64,000 nt of DNA. It comes from Ardenticatenaceae bacterium. GTDB lineage: Bacteria; Chloroflexota; Anaerolineae; Promineifilales; Promineifilaceae. The position numbers and the translations under genes were made by a program. How positions within the stretch are numbered: position 1 is the stretch's first letter; every line of letters starts with the position of its first letter. Positions 23,998 to 32,992 of the stretch are shown here, piece after piece. The notes under the pieces were generated by a model. That model saw nothing but the letters and a program-made list of their open reading frames with translations, made no database searches and had not been told where the DNA came from. The stretch is from the NCBI GenBank assembly GCA_020634455.1, contig JACKBQ010000002.1, positions 806,001 to 870,000 of the forward strand, written 5' to 3'.

Positions 23998-26709
23998 ATG
24001 AAACAAACAACTCGCCAAAAAGCTGAAGATATTTTACGCGAACAATATTCGTTAGATGATTTAAGCACCAACCAGGATATTACGGAAGTCATTCACGAAC
24101 TGCGCGTGCATCAAATTGAACTGGAGATGCAAAATGATGAGCTCCGCCTTGCTCAAGAAGACCTCCAAAAAACCCAGAAGAAATATTTTGATTTGTTTAA
24201 CTTTGCCCCGGTTGGATATTTAACACTCGATGAAAAAGGGGTTGTTAAAGACATAAATTTGTCTGGGGCAGCCATGCTAGGTCAAGAACGGCGGTTGGTC
24301 ACGCAACGGCCGTTTATTGTCCATTTAGACACCACCCAGCCTATCTTTATGCATCACCTGAACGCTGTTTTTAAATCCGATACCCCCAAAACGTGCGAAT
24401 TATTGCTTAAAAACAAACATGGCGCTCCAACGGTCGTACGGCTAAGAAGCGTGGTTCGCCGCGAAAAAAACGCGCTGGTTTGTTGGAGCGTAATGACCGA
24501 TATCACTGATTTACGTCGGGCAGAAGATGCCCAGCGGCTTAGTGAAAATCAACTAAGGCTGGCCATGGACGCAGTTGAAATGGGTACCTGGCATAGAAAC
24601 ATCAGAACAGGTGAAATTGTATGGTCTGATCATATCGGGCCCATTTTAGGCTTACCCCTCAAGAATAAAATTGAAAATATAGAAGAATTTATTCGCGCTA
24701 TTCATCCCGAAGACCGCGCCAAATTCTACGATCTACTGAATCAATCACATTCAGGGGAAATCTTTAGCGAACAATATCGTGTGGTCTGGCCAAATGGCGA
24801 AGTCCGTTGGCTGGAAAGCCAGGGCAAAGGCTATTTCGATCCATCCGGTAATTTGGTGCAAACGGCCGGAACTGTAAGAGACATTACCGCGCAAAAAGAG
24901 ATGGAGCTGGCGTTGCAAGCAGAACGGTCTTCGCTTGCAGAAGGGGTAAAAGAACGAACTGCCGAGCTAATCAAGGTAAACCGATCACTCTTGATCCGCC
25001 AACAACGCGCCGAAGCGTTGTACGAGTTTGCCCAGGTCATCCTGGAAACTACCGATGCCGATCATCTGCTGCAATCGGCTGCAAAGGCAATTAGTGCTAT
25101 CTTGCCCGCCGACCGCGTTTTGGTTTACCTGCTTGATCCAGCCAACCAGGCCGTGATTAACTTTGCCAAAGCAGGGCCTGGCGCAGAAACTACCCCCCAG
25201 GTTCCCTATGAGGAATTAGCCGTTGGCCTCACTGGCTGGGTGATTCGCGAGTTGCAGGCCGCCTTGTCACCCGGCGGTGTACCCGACCCGCGTGAGAGCG
25301 AAATTGTACAGCAGCGTCGGCGCTCTGTTACGGCGGGGGCAACGATGGTGGTACCGATGCCGCTTCACGAGAAAATTCTGGGAACCATTACGGCCGTAAA
25401 TCCCCCAGATGGCCCGGACTTCACTGAAGACGATCTGGAAATGGTGCAATCCATGGCCAACCAAACGGCCGTTGCTCTTAAAAACATCAGCCTCGCTGAT
25501 TCATTGCGTCAACGAAGCGAAGCCTTAAGATTGGCCAATCTGGAACTTGAACGAGGCGCCCGCCTGAAAGACGAATTTCTGGCCAACATGAGCCATGAAC
25601 TGCGCACGCCGCTAAATGCCATTCTGGGCATGTCTGAATTGTTGACAAAGCACATTTACGGTGAACTTAACGCAAAACAGGCAAGAGCCGTGAACCATAT
25701 TGACGAAGGAGGGCAACACCTGCTTGAACTCATCAACGATATTTTGGATATTTCCAAAATCGAAGCTGGCATGTTGGAGCTTACGTTAAACAAAGTAGCC
25801 GTTGCCGATATTAGCGAAGCCAGCTTGCGGTTCATTCTAAGCCCGGCCCTGAAAAAAGCGATTAAAATTATCCCAAATATTGAACCTTCGTTGGGCTTTA
25901 TTGAAGTTGATGAACGGCGCTTTAAGCAGATTTTGGTCAATTTACTGTATAACGCTGTCAAATTTACCCCGGAAGGTGGGCAGGTTGGCCTGGATGTTTC
26001 CTGCGATCCTGAAAATAAGGATCTGCTATTTTCGGTTTGGGATACCGGTATCGGCATTTCCCAAGCAGACCAGCAGCGTTTATTTCAACCGTTTGTACAG
26101 CTAGACAGCCGCCTGGCACGTGAACATGAAGGCACTGGGTTGGGGCTGGCGCTGGTTTCTCGCCTGACGGAATTGCATGGGGGCACGCTTCATCTGCAAA
26201 GTGAGCTGGATAGCGGCAGCCGCTTTACCATCAAGCTACCCTGTGAATTGCGCACCTCTGGCGACACATCCAGTCTGCTATCGGCTGATGCCACAGAGAG
26301 TGCTGAAAGCAGCATTGCTTGCTCCTTGCCTTTCATTTTGCTGGCTGAAGATAACGACGCCAACAGCGTCTTCATCACCGATGGACTGCAAAGCCAGGGC
26401 TACCGCGTTACCAGGGTCCGCAACGGCCGAGAAGCGGTGAAGCAAGCTCGCAAACATAAACCAGGCCTTATTTTGATGGATATTCAGATGCCTGGCATGG
26501 ATGGGCTGGAAGCAATGAAACAGATTCGGGCAGATGAAGATGCCCAGGTAGCCCAAATTCCAATTATCGGCTTGACGGCTTTGGCAATGTCTGGCGATAG
26601 GGAGCACATTTTAAGCGCTGGGGCCAATGCATATCTCAGCAAACCGGTCAAATTAAATAACCTATTTGAATTAGTTGAACAGCTTCTACTGCACCCAAAA
26701 ACAAATTAA
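23998..26709 (+). CDS. Hybrid sensor histidine kinase (PAS-PAS-GAF-HisKA-HATPase-REC)
   Basis: 903 residues, no membrane segments, so a cytosolic sensor. The N-terminus is a coiled coil (E-L-R-V-H-Q-I-E-L-E-M-Q-N-D-E-L). PAS domains lie at about 60-170 and 185-300, and a GAF domain at about 345-490 (A-D-H-L-L-Q-S-A, then V-A-L-K-N-I). HisKA follows with F-L-A-N-M-S-H-E-L-R-T-P-L-N, then HATPase with D-T-G-I-G-I and G-T-G-L-G-L-A-L. A C-terminal receiver (about 775-895) has I-L-L-A-E-D-N-D-A-N, L-M-D-I-Q-M-P-G-M-D-G and a Lys near the end. It lies 115 bp after the CheB-CheR gene and 33 bp before the next kinase on the same strand, so the three probably form one operon and one phosphorelay. Confidence 0.93.
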   Translation: MKQTTRQKAEDILREQYSLDDLSTNQDITEVIHELRVHQIELEMQNDELRLAQEDLQKTQKKYFDLFNFAPVGYLTLDEKGVVKDINLSGAAMLGQERRLVTQRPFIVHLDTTQPIFMHHLNAVFKSDTPKTCELLLKNKHGAPTVVRLRSVVRREKNALVCWSVMTDITDLRRAEDAQRLSENQLRLAMDAVEMGTWHRNIRTGEIVWSDHIGPILGLPLKNKIENIEEFIRAIHPEDRAKFYDLLNQSHSGEIFSEQYRVVWPNGEVRWLESQGKGYFDPSGNLVQTAGTVRDITAQKEMELALQAERSSLAEGVKERTAELIKVNRSLLIRQQRAEALYEFAQVILETTDADHLLQSAAKAISAILPADRVLVYLLDPANQAVINFAKAGPGAETTPQVPYEELAVGLTGWVIRELQAALSPGGVPDPRESEIVQQRRRSVTAGATMVVPMPLHEKILGTITAVNPPDGPDFTEDDLEMVQSMANQTAVALKNISLADSLRQRSEALRLANLELERGARLKDEFLANMSHELRTPLNAILGMSELLTKHIYGELNAKQARAVNHIDEGGQHLLELINDILDISKIEAGMLELTLNKVAVADISEASLRFILSPALKKAIKIIPNIEPSLGFIEVDERRFKQILVNLLYNAVKFTPEGGQVGLDVSCDPENKDLLFSVWDTGIGISQADQQRLFQPFVQLDSRLAREHEGTGLGLALVSRLTELHGGTLHLQSELDSGSRFTIKLPCELRTSGDTSSLLSADATESAESSIACSLPFILLAEDNDANSVFITDGLQSQGYRVTRVRNGREAVKQARKHKPGLILMDIQMPGMDGLEAMKQIRADEDAQVAQIPIIGLTALAMSGDREHILSAGANAYLSKPVKLNNLFELVEQLLLHPKTN

Positions 26710-26742
26710 CCCAACAAAATAAAATGGAGGTAAACAAACTGT

Positions 26743-28203
26743 ATGAATGAATACCCCAAAATCTTAATCGTTGATGATCACCTTAGCGCTCGTGAAGTTT
26801 TGAACGGCATGTTTTCTACAGATCCTTACCAGCTAGCCTTTGCTGAAAACGGGCCACAGGCTTTGCAAATGGCCCAAGAGCTGCTCCCAGATGTGGTTTT
26901 GCTGGATGTGATGATGCCCAATATGGATGGCTTTGAGGTTTGTACCCGTATGCGCGCCATGCCCAAGGTTGCTGAAGTACCGATCATCATGATTACCGCC
27001 TTAGATGATCCCCAATCCAGGCTGCGGGGTATCGCAGTGGGGGCAGATGATTTTGTCTCCAAACCGTTTGATCGCACAGAGTTAAAAGCGCGGGTTCGCA
27101 CCATATCCCGCATGAATCGGTATCGGCGACTGTTGACCGAACGGACAAAATTTGAATGGGTTGTGAATAGCGCCCAGCATGGTTATTTGCTGATAAACGA
27201 CCAGGATGAGATTTTGTTTGCCAATCAGAAGGCTCGCGTGTATTTGGGTTTGGCGGCGGATGAAGCGTTACCAAATGGCAAGCAATTTTTGGCAACGGCC
27301 GTTACGCAATACCAACCCCATCCCATTGCGGCGTGGCAAGATTGGCCCAATGCACAACCTGACAATGAAGACCATTATCTGGTTCGTCCTGAAACGGCTT
27401 CAGCCAAATCTTTTTGGTTGCTCGCCGCCACCCTTAATTTGCCAAATAGGCAGGTGCCAGAGCGCATTGTGCGGCTTGAAGATGTCACCCAAAAATTGGC
27501 TACCACGCACGACAGATCGGCGTTTCATACCATCATTAGCCACAAGCTGCGCACCCCGTTAAACTGGTTAATCGGACCCTTAGAATTACTTATTTCTGAT
27601 CCCGATAGCTCCAAAGAAGAAATGTTTGAATTTGCCCAAATGGCTTATGATGGCGCTGTACAAATCCAGGCTGTTGTAGATGATGTGCTGAAATACGTCA
27701 ATCTTTCGACGATGATCCACGAAAAAGAGGGCTGCTATCTTAACCAAATTCGACCCCTCATCGACAAAATCAGCACTGACCTGGAGCTAAAAAATGTCCA
27801 CATCTCTGACATTACTGGCGTGATTGAGGAGAAGGAAAACGGGAGGAAATTAGCGTTATCTTCAGAAGCGCTGGAACTGATTCTGGTTGAGCTGCTGGAA
27901 AATGCCCAAAAGTTTCATCCACACAAGCAGCCTGCGATAGAAATTGTTGCTTCTTTGCAGGAAAACAAAGCCCTGTGCCTTAAGGTTCAAGATGATGGGG
28001 CAACTCTCTCTCCCACTCAGCTCCAAAGAGTTTGGATTCCTTATGATCAGGCAGAAAAAAAATTAACCGGAGAGGTTGCGGGGGTGGGACTAGGCTTGCC
28101 GACAGTCGCTTATATTGTGTGGCGAGTAGGTGGCAAGTGCCAGATTTATAACCGACCACAGAAGCCAGGTGTGGTAATTGAGATAATCATCCCCCTGATA
28201 TAA
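26743..28203 (+). CDS. Receiver-PAS-histidine kinase
   Basis: 486 residues. An N-terminal receiver (1-120: I-L-I-V-D-D-H, L-L-D-V-M-M-P-N-M-D-G with the phospho-Asp, S-K-P-F-D) precedes a PAS-like domain (about 130-240, F-E-W-V-V-N-S-A-Q-H-G-Y-L-L-I-N). Then comes a HisKA segment (I-I-S-H-K-L-R-T-P-L-N-W, where the usual Glu after His is Lys) and a HATPase (L-L-E-N-A-Q-K-F-H, D-D-G and G-V-G-L-G-L-P-T). The N box and G2 box are present, so it may be an active kinase, but the H-K-L-R variant is unusual. A receiver placed before the kinase suggests the upstream hybrid kinase phosphorylates it. GGAGG lies 12 nt before the ATG. Confidence 0.88.
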   Translation: MNEYPKILIVDDHLSAREVLNGMFSTDPYQLAFAENGPQALQMAQELLPDVVLLDVMMPNMDGFEVCTRMRAMPKVAEVPIIMITALDDPQSRLRGIAVGADDFVSKPFDRTELKARVRTISRMNRYRRLLTERTKFEWVVNSAQHGYLLINDQDEILFANQKARVYLGLAADEALPNGKQFLATAVTQYQPHPIAAWQDWPNAQPDNEDHYLVRPETASAKSFWLLAATLNLPNRQVPERIVRLEDVTQKLATTHDRSAFHTIISHKLRTPLNWLIGPLELLISDPDSSKEEMFEFAQMAYDGAVQIQAVVDDVLKYVNLSTMIHEKEGCYLNQIRPLIDKISTDLELKNVHISDITGVIEEKENGRKLALSSEALELILVELLENAQKFHPHKQPAIEIVASLQENKALCLKVQDDGATLSPTQLQRVWIPYDQAEKKLTGEVAGVGLGLPTVAYIVWRVGGKCQIYNRPQKPGVVIEIIIPLI

Positions 28204-28247
28204 AACTGCTGTCCACGCAAGGGCACAATCATAGACGCTATTTGCTG

Positions 28248-28802
28248 TTATGAAAGCAGTTCTATTAGCGCTTGGTCTTCGTTTAGCTGGGCGATGTCCA
28301 GGGCGGTTTGGTCGCGAAAGTTTTTGGCGGTTTTATCTGCGCCTCGTTCGAGCAGCCATTTTGCCATTGCGGTACGGCCGTACATCGCTGCTGCCAGCAA
28401 CGGTTGATCTGGGTTTTGGTTGTTGCCCCGCTGGGCCAGCATTTCTGCCTGCTCCACGTTGCCGCTGAGGGCGGCATGGAACAACAAGGAGATGCCGTGA
28501 ACGCCATTGCCGTTTACCAGCTTTGGGTCTTGGTCCAGAAAGGCGGCGACCTCAGCTTGCAGCCCAAACATGGCGGCGGTGTAAATGTTCATGGGGGCAC
28601 CCTGGTCGAGCAAAAATTGGGCAATGGCCCGGTTGCCTACGTGGGAGGCAGCCTCCAGGGCGGTTTCATCAAATTCCAGATATTTTTCGTTGAGCAAGCG
28701 TGGCTCTTCCGCCAGTAGCTGCTGCACAACTTCCAGGTTGCCGTGCGCTGGCAGGACAAAATTGCGGATTTGTTCTTGGGTAAGCGGTTGTTGGGCCATC
28801 AT
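28248..28802 (-). CDS. Ankyrin-repeat protein
   Basis: 184 residues from the ATG at 28802, chosen because AGGAG lies 5 nt upstream. A longer reading frame to 28955 has no ribosome site and would run into the spacer before the SDR gene. Four to five ankyrin-like repeats run through the protein (N-L-E-V-V-Q-Q-L-L-A-E-E, E-T-A-L-E-A-A-S-H-V-G-N, L-L-F-H-A-A-L-S-G-N, L-L-A-A-A-M-Y-G-R-T, Q-T-A-L-D-I-A). It should bind a protein partner in the cytosol. The partner is unknown. Confidence 0.85.
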   Translation of the reverse strand: MMAQQPLTQEQIRNFVLPAHGNLEVVQQLLAEEPRLLNEKYLEFDETALEAASHVGNRAIAQFLLDQGAPMNIYTAAMFGLQAEVAAFLDQDPKLVNGNGVHGISLLFHAALSGNVEQAEMLAQRGNNQNPDQPLLAAAMYGRTAMAKWLLERGADKTAKNFRDQTALDIAQLNEDQALIELLS

Positions 28803-28869
28803 ATTCTCCTGAGTTGGATTTGGCATGATTATCTCACAGAGAAACGGCCGTTGCCATTGATCCATAACA

Positions 28870-29664
28870 TCATAGACCACCCCGTGAGCGAATAAGCTGA
28901 CCGGTAATCCAGCCTGCTTCGGGCGACGCCAGGAAGCGGATGAGCCGGGCCGCATCTTTGGGCGTGCCGATGCGCTTCATTGGGGCCTGGGCCACAAACT
29001 GCTGGCGCAGCTCGTCGGGAATCCAGCCAGTGTCGGTGATGCCCGGATCGATGGCGTTGACGGTGATGCCCAGGCTGGCAAGCTGGGCGCTGAGGCTGAG
29101 CGTGAGCGCCTCGACTGCGCCTTTGCTGGCAATGTAGGCCAGTTCGCCGGGCATGGGGCTAAAGCTTTGCCCGGAGCTAAGGTTGATGATACGGCCGTTT
29201 TCTACCCAACTTTTCCCTGCAAACTGCTGCACAAACGCCTGGCACAGCAGCGCCATGCCGCGCACGTTGACCGCGTAATGGTCGTCCAATGAGGTGGCGC
29301 TGAGCCCGTAAATATCTTCGCTGGTGGAGTAGGCGGCGTTGTTGACCAAAATGTTAGCCTGGCCAAACCGCTCCTGCACGACGGCAAATAGCTCGGCGGG
29401 TGCGGTGGGTTGGCTCAAATCCAGCTCCAGCCCGGCCGCTTCGCTGCCCATCTGCTGGAGTTCCGCGATGAGTTCGCTGGCTTCACCAGCCTGGCTGCCC
29501 CAGGGCATGGTGGCGTCATACGGCCGAAAATAAGTCGTAAAAATGTTGCAGCCTACCTCCGCCAAAGCGCGAGCAATGGCCGCCCCAATGCCAATTTTGC
29601 GACTGACGCCCGTGATTACGGCCGTTTGCCCTTGCATCATGTTTGGTTGCCAATTTTCCATCAT
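28870..29664 (-). CDS. SDR-family oxidoreductase
   Basis: 264 residues. NAD(P)-binding signature I-T-G-V-S-R-K-I-G-I-G near residue 18, N-N-A-A at the fourth strand, catalytic Ser in I-N-L-S-S-G-Q-S, and Y-I-A-S-K (Tyr and Lys). The C-terminus ends I-T-G-Q-L-I-R-S-R-G-G. The pattern resembles 3-ketoacyl-ACP reductase-like short-chain dehydrogenases. The substrate is not predictable. Two adjacent ATG codons (29664 and 29661) follow an AGAGAGG site. The longer reading frame from 29700 has no support. Confidence 0.9.
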   Translation of the reverse strand: MMENWQPNMMQGQTAVITGVSRKIGIGAAIARALAEVGCNIFTTYFRPYDATMPWGSQAGEASELIAELQQMGSEAAGLELDLSQPTAPAELFAVVQERFGQANILVNNAAYSTSEDIYGLSATSLDDHYAVNVRGMALLCQAFVQQFAGKSWVENGRIINLSSGQSFSPMPGELAYIASKGAVEALTLSLSAQLASLGITVNAIDPGITDTGWIPDELRQQFVAQAPMKRIGTPKDAARLIRFLASPEAGWITGQLIRSRGGL

Positions 29665-29896
29665 ATCCTCTCTGAAAATAATCTGCGGATGAACTTTCAT
29701 TTGCAGCGCCGATTATCTCATGAGCGAACGGCCGTTGCCATCAATCAATTGTTAGGCGAGTAACCTTAACCTTAGGTCAGTCGTCCGAGATAAAATCTGT
29801 CGAATGTGGTAAGGTTTACTTGTCGTTAAGCAGCTGCCCAATTTGCTGGAACGCTGGCCTTCTGGTGAAAAATTGTTGTGTTAAGGAGATAAGAAA

Positions 29897-30307
29897 ATGG
29901 CGGAAAAGCCGTACCAAATTGTGGATCTAAATTTCGTATCCCTTTATTTTCTGGATTTTGAGAAAGCGGTGGCTTTTTATACGGACATTTTTGGTGAGCC
30001 GGATCAAATCTACCAGGCAGGGCCGCATTACGGTTGGAAGCTGGGGGCGACCTGGCTGACGTTATTTGAGAGCAAGGTTGGTACGGCCGTAAATAGCAAC
30101 CCCCACAACACTGAATTCGCAATTCAAATGGCAGAACCGGGTGAAGTAGATCGGCTGTATCATGCGCTCATCGCCGCGGGCTGCCAGCCAATCCACACCC
30201 CAGAAGATACAGAGATGTACGTCCCCATGCATTATTGCTGTGTGGATGATCCATTTGGCGTGCGAATTGATGTGTATTGCTTCATAGATTCCCCAATGAG
30301 CGAGTGA
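29897..30307 (+). CDS. VOC-family (glyoxalase/dioxygenase fold) protein
   Basis: 136 residues with the vicinal-oxygen-chelate pattern: L-N-F-V-S-L-Y-F-L-D-F-E-K-A-V-A-F-Y, G-W-K-L-G-A-T-W-L-T-L-F, and the C-terminal D-D-P-F-G-V-R-I-D-V-Y. AAGGAG precedes the ATG. The next gene starts 9 bp after its stop, so the two are likely co-transcribed. The substrate is unknown. Confidence 0.85.
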   Translation: MAEKPYQIVDLNFVSLYFLDFEKAVAFYTDIFGEPDQIYQAGPHYGWKLGATWLTLFESKVGTAVNSNPHNTEFAIQMAEPGEVDRLYHALIAAGCQPIHTPEDTEMYVPMHYCCVDDPFGVRIDVYCFIDSPMSE

Positions 30308-30316
30308 ATAACTGCC

Positions 30317-30808
30317 ATGCATAAAACCGATATTGAAACCTTAATTGCCTACAACTTTTGGGCCGATAACGAAATCTTAAACGCTTGCGAGCAACTCTCT
30401 GCTGCGGATTTCATCCGCCCGGTAACGCCTGATCCCGGCTGGCACAGCCTGCGTGGCACGTTGGTGCATTTGCTGGATACCGCCTACGGCTGGCGCGTTG
30501 CTCTGCAAAACTTGCCTGACGCAGGCGTAATGCGTGAAGCTGACTTTCCAGACGTGGCTAGCCTGCGAAAGCGCTGGCAGGTGGAAGAGGCGGCGTGGCG
30601 AGATTTTATTGCTGGCCTGGACGAGGCTGCGCTGAATGCTGTCTGGCGCGTAGAAGAAAATAGTCAGCGGACGCGCTGGCAAACAATTTTGCATGTCATT
30701 AACGACGGTACCCACCATCGCAGCGAAGCAGCCGCCATGCTCACTGGTTATGGACAATCACCGGGCGAACTGGATTTTGCGGGGTATTTGGTGTGGCGGG
30801 AGAACTGA
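30317..30808 (+). CDS. DinB-family protein
   Basis: 163 residues. Four-helix DinB pattern: Y-N-F-W-A-D-N-E-I-L, then T-L-V-H-L-L-D-T-A-Y-G-W-R, then I-L-H-V-I-N-D-G-T-H-H-R-S-E, giving the three metal-binding His positions. It is probably a metal-dependent thiol transferase-like enzyme of unknown substrate, paired with the VOC gene just upstream. Confidence 0.88.
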   Translation: MHKTDIETLIAYNFWADNEILNACEQLSAADFIRPVTPDPGWHSLRGTLVHLLDTAYGWRVALQNLPDAGVMREADFPDVASLRKRWQVEEAAWRDFIAGLDEAALNAVWRVEENSQRTRWQTILHVINDGTHHRSEAAAMLTGYGQSPGELDFAGYLVWREN

Positions 30809-30948
30809 GGGTTGAGTTACGGCCGTACGCTCCTCATGCCCGCGCACTCTTGCACTTTCCTGCGCCTGAAAGCTAAAACTTTCCTCGTTGCTGCTTGTTA
30901 TTATTGGTGCTAATATAAGAACATGTGTTCTGACAAGGAGAGCGGAAA

Positions 30949-31410
30949 ATGACAAGAGCCACTATCGCCGAAATGCGTGTCTTTGAAAGCTGGCAAGATT
31001 ACCAAGATGCCCTCAAGCGGGCCATCGCGCCGCTCACCGATGAGCAACTGCAACGACGGCTGCTGCCCGATCTGCGCACACCCGGCGAAATTGCCGCGCA
31101 TATCGTCTTTGGCCGCGCTTTGCATCTGCACCGGATGCTGGGCAAAGAGGCGGCGGAACTGATTCCCCTGCACCGTTGGGATGATGCGGCTGGATTGCCG
31201 CGAACGGCCGTTGACATCATCCAAGGGCTGGACCTGACCTGGCAACACATCACCAACTGCCTGATGCGCGGCACAGCCAACGACGATTTACCCGAAGCAG
31301 AGGCGGAAATCGTGCAAACCATCTGGGGCTTGCTGGACCACGACCTGCCCCACGCTGGCGAACTGTCGCTACTGTTGGGCGCGGCGGGCTTGCCCGGCGT
31401 TGAAATTTAA
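30949..31410 (+). CDS. DinB-like protein
   Basis: 153 residues. R-T-P-G-E-I-A-A-H-I-V-F-G-R-A-L-H corresponds to the first metal helix, and the end H-D-L-P-H-A-G-E-L-S-L-L-L-G to the last, as in DinB_2 proteins. AAGGAG lies about 10 nt before the ATG. The stop at 31410 comes just before the next gene. Confidence 0.82.
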   Translation: MTRATIAEMRVFESWQDYQDALKRAIAPLTDEQLQRRLLPDLRTPGEIAAHIVFGRALHLHRMLGKEAAELIPLHRWDDAAGLPRTAVDIIQGLDLTWQHITNCLMRGTANDDLPEAEAEIVQTIWGLLDHDLPHAGELSLLLGAAGLPGVEI

Positions 31411-31417
31411 TGCCCCC

Positions 31418-31933
31418 ATGATACTTCCCAAGCAGCGCGACCCTCGGTTCATCACCGTGCGGCGCGACGGCACCCTGCAAGACGCTGACCATCATCTGCT
31501 GGCGCTGTGGGCGGCCGATTGCGCCGAACATGTGCTGCCTTTGTTTGAAGCAGCGCAGCCAGAGGATGAACGGCCGCGACAGGCTATCGAAGCGGTGCGC
31601 GCCTGGGTACGTGGCGAATGCACCATGATGGCCGCCCGTGCGGCGGGTGGCCACGCCATGGCCGCCGCCAGGGAATTAAGCGGGGCGGCCCGACACGCTG
31701 CCTTTGCTGCTGGCCAGGCAGCGTGCGTCCCCCACGTGGCTGCCCATGAGCTGGGCGCGGCGGCTTATGCCATCAAAGCCGTGCAGGCCGCTGCGCCCAA
31801 AGGCGAAAGCGAGCAAGCAGGCCAACTGGAGTGCCGCTGGCAGCGCGACCAGCTGCCAGCAGCGATCCGTGCGCTGGTGCTGGATGATCAGCGGCTACGC
31901 AACGACATTTGCTGGTCGGTGTTCGATTGTTGA
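31418..31933 (+). CDS. Imm-5-like putative immunity protein
   Basis: 171 residues, Ala-rich and helical, with R-Q-A-I-E-A-V-R-A-W-V-R-G-E near the start and a run like A-A-C-V-P-H-V-A-A-H-E-L-G-A-A-A-Y-A. This is the pattern of the Imm-5 group of predicted immunity proteins. Nothing resembling a polymorphic toxin lies next to it, and in many genomes members are found alone, so an immunity role is only a family label. I use the ATG at 31418. A TTG at 31400 would overlap the preceding gene. Confidence 0.72.
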   Translation: MILPKQRDPRFITVRRDGTLQDADHHLLALWAADCAEHVLPLFEAAQPEDERPRQAIEAVRAWVRGECTMMAARAAGGHAMAAARELSGAARHAAFAAGQAACVPHVAAHELGAAAYAIKAVQAAAPKGESEQAGQLECRWQRDQLPAAIRALVLDDQRLRNDICWSVFDC

Positions 31934-31991
31934 GCGTGTAGCTGGTTTGGTGATTGGGTAAGTACGGCCGTATATTTTAGGAAAAACAACT

Positions 31992-32456
31992 ATGGGAATT
32001 GACATCCGCCAAGACGATTTATCTTCTCCAGAGGTTCAGTCGCTTATTGCTGAACATCTTTCCGGTATGCACAGCAACACGCCACCCGGCCAGGTGCATG
32101 CGCTAAACCTTGAGCGGCTGCGCGCGCCGGGCGTCACCTTTTGGACGGCATGGCTGGACGGCGCTTTGTGTGGCTGTGGCGCACTCAAGGAACTCGATTC
32201 GCTGAGTGGCGAAGTCAAATCCATGCGCACCCGCGCTGCGTTTTTGCGCCGGGGGGTTGGACAAGCAATTCTTGACGAGATTGTTCGCACGGCACACCAG
32301 CGCGGCTACACGCGCTTGCTGCTAGAAACCGGCTCAGGCCCTGCTTTTGCGGCGGCCCATGCCCTCTACCAGCGCAACGCGTTCGAGTGGAGCGGCCCCT
32401 TCGGCGAATATGCGGCCACGGACTTCAATCTGTTTATGGCCAAGGCGCTTATCTAG
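31992..32456 (+). CDS. GNAT-family N-acetyltransferase
   Basis: 154 residues. Acetyl-CoA-binding motif in R-T-R-A-A-F-L-R-R-G-V-G-Q-A-I-L, then L-L-L-E-T-G-S-G-P-A-F, and Y-Q-R-N-A-F-E-W-S-G-P-F near the end, as in small cytosolic GNAT enzymes. The acceptor is unknown. It is followed by a perfect hairpin repeat. Confidence 0.9.
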   Translation: MGIDIRQDDLSSPEVQSLIAEHLSGMHSNTPPGQVHALNLERLRAPGVTFWTAWLDGALCGCGALKELDSLSGEVKSMRTRAAFLRRGVGQAILDEIVRTAHQRGYTRLLLETGSGPAFAAAHALYQRNAFEWSGPFGEYAATDFNLFMAKALI

Positions 32457-32470
32457 TACCCATTGTGGCG

Positions 32471-32503
32471 AGATTGGTCCAATCTCAAAGATTGGACCAA
32501 TCT
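32471..32503. repeat. Hairpin repeat, family AGATTGG(A/T)CCAATCT, copy 1
   Basis: Perfect 15-bp stem with a CAA loop. Each arm is itself almost palindromic. It lies 14 bp after the GNAT stop. A second, slightly degenerate copy lies after the next gene (32935-32968). Confidence 0.75.
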
Positions 32504-32568
32504 AAAGCATGGTCTGAGAGACCTTACGTTTTTACAGGTAATTTTTAATACTCATTGGAGGCATAACA

Positions 32569-32919
32569 ATGACCAAACATCGAATCTTTACCACAGCGTT
32601 TTCAGGCGTTTATCCGCTGTATGTGAAAAAAGCGGAGCGCAAAAATCGAACAAAGGCAGAGGTAGACGACATCATTTGCTGGTTGACGGGTTATGACCAG
32701 GCAGGCTTAGAACAGCAAATCGAACAAGAAAATGATTTTGAGACCTTTTTTGCGGAAGCCCCGGCCATGCATCCCAATCGCATGCTCATCAAGGGCGTGG
32801 TGTGTGGCATACGCGTAGAGGAAATTGAAGACCCACTGATGCAAAAGATACGCTATCTGGACAAGCTGATTGATGAATTGGCTAAGGGCAAAGCGATGGA
32901 AAAGATTTTACGGCCGTAA
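32569..32919 (+). CDS. DUF2200-family protein
   Basis: 116 residues, recognisable by H-R-I-F-T-T-A-F-S-G-V-Y-P-L-Y-V-K-K-A-E and R-T-K-A-E-V-D-D-I-I-C-W-L-T-G-Y, which are hallmarks of DUF2200. Function unknown. It has its own ribosome site (TTGGAGG) and is flanked on both sides by the same hairpin repeat, which suggests a self-contained cassette. Confidence 0.88.
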   Translation: MTKHRIFTTAFSGVYPLYVKKAERKNRTKAEVDDIICWLTGYDQAGLEQQIEQENDFETFFAEAPAMHPNRMLIKGVVCGIRVEEIEDPLMQKIRYLDKLIDELAKGKAMEKILRP

Positions 32920-32934
32920 TAAATCGCGGTTTCC

Positions 32935-32968
32935 AGATTGGACCAATCTTTAGAGGTTGGTCCACTCT
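32935..32968. repeat. Hairpin repeat, family AGATTGG(A/T)CCAATCT, copy 2
   Basis: Arms 32935-32949 and 32954-32968 with a 4-nt loop. The second arm carries two changes relative to copy 1. Confidence 0.65.
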
Positions 32969-32992
32969 CGCCGATGATAAAGGAGCTCAATC

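Noticed and set aside
28803..28955. N-terminal extension of the ankyrin protein
   Set aside because: No ribosome site, it overlaps the spacer and 3' end of the SDR gene, and AGGAG supports the start at 28802.
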